Positions 9,436-15,844 of a stretch of 39,296 bases of DNA are shown here, piece after piece. The notes under the pieces were generated by a model. It did no database searches, was not told the origin of the DNA, and was given only the letters and a program-made list of their open reading frames with translations. Position 1 is the first letter of the stretch. Each line of letters opens with the position of its first letter. Position numbers and translations under genes: made by a program. Source of the DNA: Pyrinomonadaceae bacterium (lineage in GTDB: Bacteria; Acidobacteriota; Blastocatellia; Pyrinomonadales; Pyrinomonadaceae); contig JAHCHG010000018.1 in NCBI GenBank assembly GCA_026129865.1, positions 1 through 39,296 of the forward strand, written 5' to 3'.

Positions 9436-11460
9436 TCAATTTCCCTTAACGTACTTTCCGTACCATTGAAGAAATCTTTCGAACCGGTCTTTTTGAAATG
9501 TCGGTCTCGAAATGCCGTGAAATTCGCCCGGATAAACGACAAGCTGAGTTTGACGACCCAGACGTTTCATCGCCTGGTACATCTGTTCGGAATTTAAGAT
9601 CGGTACGTTCCAATCTTCGGCGCCGCCGATCCAAAGTGTTGGCGTGGTTATCTTATCCACTTTGTTAAACGGTGAAATTCGCTCCCAGGCTTCGGCGTTC
9701 TCCCATGGCAGACCGAGTTCGACTTCCCACCACATTTGATAATGATCGTGCCCGTAATTTGCACGGTAGAGCGCTTCGCTCGCGCCGGAAACCGCGCCTT
9801 TGAATCGTCCGGTCTGCGTGATCGTATAATTTGTCAAAATTCCGCCGTAAGACCAGCCGCCGACGCCAAGGCGGTCCTTGTCCGCAACGCCCATCGCAAT
9901 TGCATGATCGACCGCCGCGTTCACGTCTTGAAAATCCAGATTTCCCCAATCGGCAAAAAGAGCTTTCGAAAAAGCCTCGCCGTATCCGGACGAACCGCGC
10001 GGATTTATCAGCAAAACGGCATATCCGTTTGCCGCGTAAAGCTGCGGAATGTATTCAAACGAATGATCGTACTGCGCAACCGGACCGCCGTGAATCCACA
10101 GGATCGTCGGATATCTCATCGAAGCGTCGAACCCGACCGGTTTATATAAAAACCCTTCGACCGGCGTCCCGTCTTTGCTCTTGAAATTAATCTTTTCGAT
10201 GTTTGAAAGGTTAATTTGATCGAGCAGTTTTTTATTTGTAAAGGTGATCTGTTTCAGCGTTTCGCCGCTGAATGTGAAAACCTCCGAAGGCAGATCGGGG
10301 CGCGACACGAGCGCCGCAGCCGTATTTCCATTTAGATCGAACGACTGCACGATCGATTCTCCGACGACCGCGGTTTGAACGAGCTTTGAACTTGGATTCT
10401 TTACATCCATTGAAGCCAAATGCTGTTCGCCGCCCGTCTCGACCAAAAACCACACCTTTCCGTCAGCCGAAAATTTCGGCGCGAGAATATTTCTATCTAT
10501 CTTCTCCGTCCAGATCGTCGGCGAACCGCCTTTGGAAGAAACCGTCGCAAGGTGATTCGTCGCGTACCACATTGTTTTGAGCGGCGCGGTAACCGTTAAA
10601 TACGCAATAGTTTGCCCGTCGGGGCTGAACGATGGAGCATAATCTTCGCGCGGATTTTTTGTTACCTGAAGAAGAGTTTTGCCTTTATCGGTATTGTCTG
10701 CCGAAACGATCCAAATGTCCGAATTTGGCAAGCCGTCAGGATTTTCCGAACGATTGCTGACAAATGCGATCTTTGTGCCGTCCGGATGCCAGACCGGATC
10801 GCTCTCATCAAAATCGCCGGAAGTTATCTGTACCGGCTCCATCTTTTCATCGCCGAGCGTCAGCACGTATAAATGATTTCGAAACCGGTCGAGATAGCCG
10901 ACGTAATCGCGCTTAAACTGCAGACGGTCAATAACATGCGGTTTCGGTTTTTTGTCGTCTTCTTTATCTTCGGTCAGCTCTTCCGGTCGCGGATCGCGAA
11001 TGACCAGAACCATTCGTTTGCCGTCCGGCGACCATTCAAAGGACTTGACGCCCTGTTTAACCTTGGTCACCGCCTGCGCTTCGCCGCCAAGGCGGTTCAG
11101 CGTCCAAACCTGAGCAGGTTCGTCCTCGCCTTCTTTGTCCTTGCCGCGCGACGCGACAAAAGCCAGGAATTTTCCATCCGGCGACCATCGCGGATGTTCG
11201 GCTGAATAGCCTTTCGCGGTCATCGGGATCGCCTCGCCGCCTGTTGACGCGACCATCCAAATCCGCGTTTCCGATTTGTCTTCTTTTAGATCTAATTCGG
11301 TAACGGTATATGCGATCCATTTTCCGTCCGGACTCAATTGCGGATCTTTAACCTCTTTCACATTGAAATAATCGTCGATCGTGATCGCGCGTTTCGTCGT
11401 TTGGGCAAACAACGGACAGACAAGTACAGAAAAAAGCAGCAAAAGTTTGATAGTTTTCAT
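9436..11460 (-). CDS. Secreted S9-family prolyl oligopeptidase-like serine peptidase
   Basis: The 674-residue protein has a signal peptide (MKTIKLLLLFSVLVCPLFAQ, 1-20), then a TolB/propeller region with repeated SPDGK-type blades (about 40-390). A C-terminal alpha/beta-hydrolase domain follows. The triad is readable: nucleophile Ser537 in GGWSYGG, Asp616 in GGAEDWNVP and His648 in GEFHG. The family cleaves short peptides, often after proline or as acylaminoacyl- or dipeptidyl-peptidases; the substrate cannot be told here. It should be periplasmic or secreted. It stands alone on the minus strand, divergent from the M28 peptidase gene, with which it shares a 161-bp promoter region. Confidence 0.95.
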   Translation of the reverse strand: MKTIKLLLLFSVLVCPLFAQTTKRAITIDDYFNVKEVKDPQLSPDGKWIAYTVTELDLKEDKSETRIWMVASTGGEAIPMTAKGYSAEHPRWSPDGKFLAFVASRGKDKEGEDEPAQVWTLNRLGGEAQAVTKVKQGVKSFEWSPDGKRMVLVIRDPRPEELTEDKEDDKKPKPHVIDRLQFKRDYVGYLDRFRNHLYVLTLGDEKMEPVQITSGDFDESDPVWHPDGTKIAFVSNRSENPDGLPNSDIWIVSADNTDKGKTLLQVTKNPREDYAPSFSPDGQTIAYLTVTAPLKTMWYATNHLATVSSKGGSPTIWTEKIDRNILAPKFSADGKVWFLVETGGEQHLASMDVKNPSSKLVQTAVVGESIVQSFDLNGNTAAALVSRPDLPSEVFTFSGETLKQITFTNKKLLDQINLSNIEKINFKSKDGTPVEGFLYKPVGFDASMRYPTILWIHGGPVAQYDHSFEYIPQLYAANGYAVLLINPRGSSGYGEAFSKALFADWGNLDFQDVNAAVDHAIAMGVADKDRLGVGGWSYGGILTNYTITQTGRFKGAVSGASEALYRANYGHDHYQMWWEVELGLPWENAEAWERISPFNKVDKITTPTLWIGGAEDWNVPILNSEQMYQAMKRLGRQTQLVVYPGEFHGISRPTFQKDRFERFLQWYGKYVKGN

Positions 11461-11621
11461 AATTTTGAATCGAATGCTCCGACAGGTTGGAATTTTCTCG
11501 AATTTTACATTAAATTCTGCTTTTTCAAAAATTACGGTTTAAAGGCGAACTTTATCTGAAAATATTGAATCAATTTTTTCCCCTGCTTCGTAAAATTCCC
11601 CCGAGGTAAAATTTCCAATCT

Positions 11622-13280
11622 ATGTTTAATAAAAATCTAAGAATTGCGGCGGGTCGCGCGCTTACGGCGCTGCTCGTCAGCTTAATGCTTTTCGGTCAGA
11701 TATTTGCGCAAACCGCCGCGCAATCTACGCTGACTTCTACAGAAAAAGAGATCGCGGAAAAGATAACGGTCGCATCGATCAAGGACGCGACTGTTAAGCT
11801 TTCGTCAAAAGAAATGGAAGGTCGCGGCACAATGCAGCCCGGCTGCGACCGCGCGGCGGAGTGGATAGCAGAACGTTTTAAATCGCTGGGTTTGAAACCC
11901 GCGGGCGACAAAGGCACTTATTTTCAAAAGATCGAATTTAAGCAAACCGTTATGACGCCGGACAGTTCGTTTACGATCGGCGATCAGACGCTTTTGCACG
12001 GCACCGATTACTGGCTGGTTCCGATGCATAGCGGCAACACGAACGTCAGTGGCGACATGGTGTTCGTTGCTTATGCAATTCAGGCTCAGTCAATAAAACG
12101 CGACGATCTGAAAGGCATTGATCTGAACGGAAAAGTCGTTGTCATGATCAACGGTCCGCCGTCGACCATTCCAAAGGAAATATGGGAGGCACAAAAGGCT
12201 CAGCGCATTTTTACGCAGAACGTAATGAAAGCCGGTGCGGCAGCGATCGTCTTTATCGGACACGGTCGCGAAGATCACCCGCCGGATGAATTGATCTCCT
12301 ATTTGAGCCGCCCGCAGATAACAATGCCGGATGAAGAAGGTTATCCGCCGTATGTTCCGCAAATGATCTACGTCGGTTCGAAAGGCGCCGAAAAGCTCTT
12401 TGCGAAATCGGGCGTTTCTTACAAGGAAGCTCTTGAACAGGCGGAATCGAGCGAGTTCAAGCCGTTCAAACTGAATCAAAAAGCGAAACTCGTCGCGAAA
12501 TTCAAATCTTCGAAAGGGTTCTCGAGTAACGTTGCCGGATATATCGAGGGCTCCGATCCAAAATTAAAGGAAGAAGCCGTGCTTTTTTCAGCGCATTACG
12601 ACGCGTACGGCATTGAGGGCGAGAAAATATATTTCGGCGCGGCAGACAACGCGCTCGGCACGGCGGAAATGCTCTCGGTCGCAGAGGCTTATTCAACAAT
12701 GAAACCGAAGCGTTCGATGCTGTTTTTGGCGGTCACGGGTGAGGAGCACGGGCTGTTCGGATCGACATATTGGGCGAAGAAACCGACCTGGGAAATTAAA
12801 AATATCGTCGCGAACCTGAATCTGGACGGTGTCGGCACGGAAGTTTACGGACCGGTTAAAAATATGGTCGGCTACGGCGCAGAACATTCGACCCTCGGGG
12901 CGATGCTGGACGAGGTTTCACTCGCGTACGGCATTAAAACCGTGCCGGATCCGGTTCCGGACGAGAAGATCTTTACGCGCTCCGATCATTATTCATTTGT
13001 CGAACGCGGCGTTCCTGCGCTGATGCTGATGGGCGCACCGGAAGGCGATATTCAGGACGCGATGAAGCGAATGAAGGAATGGGAAAAAGTAAATTATCAT
13101 CAGCCCGGCGACACGATCAAAGACGATTGGGTTTGGGAAGGCGCGGAAACCGTTGCGGAAGTGATGGGAATTTTAGGCTGGCGAATCTCCGAAATGGATA
13201 AAATGCCTGAATGGCTGCCTTCGAGCATTTACAGCAAAATGAAGCGCGGGTATTCGGGCGAAATGCCGAAAGAAAAATAA
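11622..13280 (+). CDS. Secreted M28-family zinc aminopeptidase with PA-like insert
   Basis: This 552-residue protein carries a signal peptide (cleavage near FAQ-TAA, residue 30). The zinc-peptidase core holds all expected ligands: His325 and Asp327 in AHYDAYG, bridging Asp342 in GAADNALG, catalytic Glu374 with Glu375 in TGEEHG, Asp402 in NLDGVG, and His456 in RSDHYSF. Residues about 125-280 form an insert that looks like a protease-associated domain. M28 enzymes remove N-terminal residues from peptides. The divergent S9 peptidase suggests a shared role in extracellular peptide breakdown. A strong terminator follows. Weak ribosome site at the ATG. Confidence 0.95.
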   Translation: MFNKNLRIAAGRALTALLVSLMLFGQIFAQTAAQSTLTSTEKEIAEKITVASIKDATVKLSSKEMEGRGTMQPGCDRAAEWIAERFKSLGLKPAGDKGTYFQKIEFKQTVMTPDSSFTIGDQTLLHGTDYWLVPMHSGNTNVSGDMVFVAYAIQAQSIKRDDLKGIDLNGKVVVMINGPPSTIPKEIWEAQKAQRIFTQNVMKAGAAAIVFIGHGREDHPPDELISYLSRPQITMPDEEGYPPYVPQMIYVGSKGAEKLFAKSGVSYKEALEQAESSEFKPFKLNQKAKLVAKFKSSKGFSSNVAGYIEGSDPKLKEEAVLFSAHYDAYGIEGEKIYFGAADNALGTAEMLSVAEAYSTMKPKRSMLFLAVTGEEHGLFGSTYWAKKPTWEIKNIVANLNLDGVGTEVYGPVKNMVGYGAEHSTLGAMLDEVSLAYGIKTVPDPVPDEKIFTRSDHYSFVERGVPALMLMGAPEGDIQDAMKRMKEWEKVNYHQPGDTIKDDWVWEGAETVAEVMGILGWRISEMDKMPEWLPSSIYSKMKRGYSGEMPKEK

Positions 13281-13312
13281 TCGAACGGTAAAATCTGCGA
13301 CTTCGCGAACTC

Positions 13313-13359
13313 CCGAAAAAAAAGAGCATTTCATCGTAAAGATGGCATGCTCCTTTTTT
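13313..13359 (+). terminator. Intrinsic terminator after the M28 peptidase gene
   Basis: GAGCAT (13324-13329) pairs with ATGCTC (13347-13352). An inner CATC/GATG stem closes a GTAAA loop. The hairpin is followed by CTTTTTT at 13353-13359 and preceded by a run of A, so it may work in both directions. Confidence 0.85.
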
Positions 13360-13414
13360 GCGACGCGTAAGATCGGCATTGTATTCCGGCGGGTTTTAGC
13401 ACTCGTTGCAGGTT

Positions 13415-13431
13415 TTGGCATTGAGCTTGCA
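13415..13431 (+). promoter_or_regulatory. Sigma-54 (-24/-12) promoter candidate
   Basis: TGGCATTGAGCTTGCA at 13416-13431 matches sigma-54 promoters: GG at 13417-13418 and GC at 13429-13430 are exactly 10 bp apart, with TGGCA and TTGCA both intact. It is intergenic and points at the metallothionein-like gene. A transcript would start near 13442 and have a leader of about 130 nt. Confidence 0.6.
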
Positions 13432-13470
13432 CCTTTAAGAACTTAGTCAAAGATTTTTGTAAAGTTGTAG

Positions 13471-13492
13471 CCCTTTCGCACAGTGCGAGGGG
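13471..13492 (+). promoter_or_regulatory. Leader hairpin upstream of the metallothionein-like gene
   Basis: CCCTTTCGCA and TGCGAGGGG flank a CAG loop and can form a stem of about nine pairs including two G-U pairs. It lies inside the predicted 5' leader, 80 nt before the start codon. There is no T-run, so it is not a simple terminator. Any regulatory role is inferred. Confidence 0.45.
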
Positions 13493-13571
13493 ATTCTTTG
13501 CGTTCGCCGTGAATCGTGAGTGACTTTTTCGCATACGGTTCACATCAGGAAAAGAATTTTTGGAGGATTTT

Positions 13572-13727
13572 ATGGAAAAAGTAAATAGTGAAACAAAATG
13601 CCCGCATTCGGGCTGCGCTTGCGAACAGCCCTCAGCGGGAGAATATTGCAGCGATTATTGCAGAAACGCACAAAAGGGCGGAACGGATGAAAAATGCCGC
13701 TGCGGGCATCCGCCGTGTGAGGATTAA
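13572..13727 (+). CDS. Small metallothionein-like Cys-rich protein
   Basis: This 51-residue gene is short but well supported: ATG at 13572 with a GGAGG ribosome site 5 nt upstream. The product has eight cysteines (10, 15, 17, 26, 30, 42, 44, 49) and two histidines (12, 46). The order C-P-H-S-G-C-A-C, then EYCSDYC, then CRCGHPPC matches the bacterial SmtA/BmtA metallothionein pattern, where Cys and His clusters bind Zn, Cd or Cu ions in the cytoplasm. One or two ligands fewer than in the cyanobacterial type. It follows a sigma-54-like promoter and precedes the BON-domain gene by 107 bp. An overlapping open frame on the same strand is its shadow. Confidence 0.85.
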   Translation: MEKVNSETKCPHSGCACEQPSAGEYCSDYCRNAQKGGTDEKCRCGHPPCED

Positions 13728-13834
13728 AGATTTAGTAATTGATCTTTATCAAATCGAACCGATCGGGCAAAACCGCTTGCCATAGCGACAAAAGATGTCC
13801 GAAAGATAAATTAACAGAAAATAGGGAGGTAAAT

Positions 13835-14689
13835 ATGGCACATAGAAATAGGTATAGAACAGGACGAAGCGACGATGATTACAGATCCGATTATGGTCGA
13901 AGGAACCGCGGTTATGGAAACGAATCCTACGGCGGATCGGGTTTCGGCGATGAACACGACCTTGAAGAAAATTACTTCGGCGGCGGCGGCGACCTGAACT
14001 ACGGAAGCGGTTACAGCGGAACGACTTACGAACGCGGATTTAGTTCCTACGACCGGGAAATGGATAACGACTATTCAAGCTCTGGACGCGGAAATCGCGG
14101 CTACGGGCAGCGAAATTATTCGCGGCGTTCCCGACCGATGACCTATGACCGCGATCCATACTTCAATCGGAACTTCCCGCGCCGCGATGAGCATAACGGA
14201 AACGATCGAAGCTACAGCCGCGGATATGAACGCCCTGATTACGGATATGACAACGATTATGACTATGACGACCGCGGCTGGTTCGACAAGGCAGCCGATG
14301 AGGTTTCGTCGTGGTTCGGCGACGAACAGGCGGAACGAAGGCGCCGGATGGACGCGCGGCGTCAGGGAAATCGCGGTCGGGGTCCGAGCGGTTATAAACG
14401 TTCCGACGACCGGATCAAGGAAGACATTAACGATCGTTTGACGGACGATTATTATCTCGACGCGTCGCAGATCTCGGTGGAGGTTAACAACGGCGAGGTA
14501 ACACTCTCGGGCAACGTCAACAGCAGATTTGCAAAACGGCATGCGGAAGATCTGGTCGAAGATGTCTCCGGCGTATCGCATTGCGAAAACCGCATTCGCG
14601 TCAGCGACAATTTTTATTCGACTACCGACGACAGCACTGCGACGTCCGGAATATCCGAGTCATCGAAAAGCCGTTCGAAAACAGCGTAA
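13835..14689 (+). CDS. BON-domain protein with Gly/Tyr/Arg/Asp-rich N-terminus
   Basis: The ATG at 13835 is chosen because GGGAGG sits 6 nt upstream; the longer frame reads into the leader. The 284-residue product has two parts. Residues 1-145 are low complexity, rich in Gly, Tyr, Arg, Asp and Ser (many RGY, YGR and RGN words) and likely disordered. A conserved-looking WFDKAADEVSSWFGDEQAERR motif follows at about 149-169. Residues 190-258 form a BON domain (DDRIKEDINDRLTDD... EVTLSGNV...), thought to bind phospholipid or peptidoglycan surfaces and linked to osmotic and envelope stress. There is no signal peptide, so its location is uncertain. A terminator follows. Confidence 0.85.
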   Translation: MAHRNRYRTGRSDDDYRSDYGRRNRGYGNESYGGSGFGDEHDLEENYFGGGGDLNYGSGYSGTTYERGFSSYDREMDNDYSSSGRGNRGYGQRNYSRRSRPMTYDRDPYFNRNFPRRDEHNGNDRSYSRGYERPDYGYDNDYDYDDRGWFDKAADEVSSWFGDEQAERRRRMDARRQGNRGRGPSGYKRSDDRIKEDINDRLTDDYYLDASQISVEVNNGEVTLSGNVNSRFAKRHAEDLVEDVSGVSHCENRIRVSDNFYSTTDDSTATSGISESSKSRSKTA

Positions 14690-14710
14690 AATACGTTCGA
14701 ACATTAAAAT

Positions 14711-14745
14711 TAAAAAACGCGGTTTGTGCGAGCCGCGTTTTTTTA
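14711..14745. terminator. Bidirectional intrinsic terminator
   Basis: AAAAAACGCGG and CCGCGTTTTTTT form a stem with a TTTGTGCGAG loop. It has a T-run on both strands, so it can end the BON-domain transcript (+) and the convergent propeller-protein transcript (-), whose stop is at 14790. Confidence 0.9.
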
Positions 14746-14789
14746 TTAATTGATCAAGAGGATATGGAAGAATTTTGAACGAGATTTTA

Positions 14790-15779
14790 TCAAAATTTCG
14801 TCCAGCCCATGCCGTCGGGTGTTTTTCCCGGTTTAATATCGTCCGTAAACTCCAGTTTTTCGAGATCGAAGACCTTAACGATATCCGCCTGCGTTAGCGC
14901 AACAAACGCGCGTTTTCCGTTCGGTTCTACCAAAATTCCCACCGGAGTTCCGCCGGTCGAAACGCGCTTTATCTCTTTTCGCGCGGCGGCGTCCACGACG
15001 ATCAGCTCGCCGGCTTTTGCGTCAGAAACAAGTACAAATTTTCCGTCCGGCGTAAATTTCACTCGAATGGGAACCTCGCCAACTTTGAACGACCCTTTTA
15101 TTTTGTTAGACGCCGGATCGATGATCGAGATCATACCGTCGCCGTTTTGACCGACCCAAAGCTCTTTGCCGTCGGGCGAAATATCTATCGCTTCAGGCTG
15201 GCGACCGACGGAGATCTGAGAAATGTTTTGCGCCGAAGGATTGCCTTCCAAATTTATCGAAGTTACCGTGTCCGAACCGATGTTTGCGGTGAAGATCCGC
15301 TTTCCATCGGGCGTCAGGACCAGCATATGTGTGGCGGTTTGACCCGTTCCGGCGATCCAGTCGACTTTATTCTTGACGGGATCGTACCGTGCGACCGTGC
15401 GGCTAGTTTCCGAAGTAAAATATATCTTGCCGCCCGATTCGACAATGCCGTGCGGACGAAAAAGAGCGCCGAGATCGACGCGTTTTATCTCTTTTCTGTT
15501 GACCAGATCGATTATCGAAAGCGAATTGTTCGGAGTTTGCGCACCGTAATTCGCAACGTATGCGGTCTTACCGTCCTTCGACACCGCAACCTCGTGCGGA
15601 AAATCGCCGGTTGCGATCTTTGCTTTGATCTCAAGCGTTTCGGCATCAACCATTACGAGCTGAGCCTCATTTTTGTTAAGTATCAGAAGGTATTCGGAAA
15701 CGGACGTACCGTTCGCTTGCGCGAATGCAGATACAGATACCAGAAGGGAAAAAAGTAACCAAGATAGAAAACGATTCAT
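14790..15779 (-). CDS. Secreted YVTN-type beta-propeller protein (YncE-like)
   Basis: The 329-residue protein has a signal peptide (MNRFLSWLLFSLLVSVSAFA, 1-20). It is then made of repeated blades with the pattern (S/T)PDGK-x-(V/A)x-(V/A): VSKDGKTAYVANYG, LTPDGKRIFTANIG, ISPDGKELWVGQNG, FTPDGKFVLVSDAK and VEPNGKRAFVAL. This is the YVTN/YncE seven-bladed propeller, usually periplasmic and often used for binding or electron-transfer partners. No haem or metal motif is visible, so the role is unknown. It lies 65 bp after the M48 gene, with a strong hairpin between them. Confidence 0.9.
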   Translation of the reverse strand: MNRFLSWLLFSLLVSVSAFAQANGTSVSEYLLILNKNEAQLVMVDAETLEIKAKIATGDFPHEVAVSKDGKTAYVANYGAQTPNNSLSIIDLVNRKEIKRVDLGALFRPHGIVESGGKIYFTSETSRTVARYDPVKNKVDWIAGTGQTATHMLVLTPDGKRIFTANIGSDTVTSINLEGNPSAQNISQISVGRQPEAIDISPDGKELWVGQNGDGMISIIDPASNKIKGSFKVGEVPIRVKFTPDGKFVLVSDAKAGELIVVDAAARKEIKRVSTGGTPVGILVEPNGKRAFVALTQADIVKVFDLEKLEFTDDIKPGKTPDGMGWTKF

Positions 15780-15785
15780 ATTAAT

Positions 15786-15825
15786 TCTCGCCCGAGTTTT
15801 TCGTATATTACGGACTCGGGCGAGA
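15786..15825. other. Strong intergenic hairpin
   Basis: TCTCGCCCGAGT (15786-15797) and ACTCGGGCGAGA (15814-15825) are perfect 12-bp complements around a 16-nt loop. It falls between the M48 gene and the YVTN gene on the minus strand. There is no T-run on either side, so it may be an RNA processing or attenuation hairpin and not a classic terminator. Confidence 0.75.
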
Positions 15826-15844
15826 AATAGTTTGAAGATTCAAA

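Noticed and set aside
13588..13785. 65-codon open frame over the Cys-rich gene
   Set aside because: It is in another frame than the metallothionein-like gene, which has the ribosome site and the Cys pattern.
13765..13785. GGGCAAAACCGCTTGCC before the BON-domain gene as sigma-54 site
   Set aside because: Spacing is 11-12 bp; it is better read as a short hairpin.
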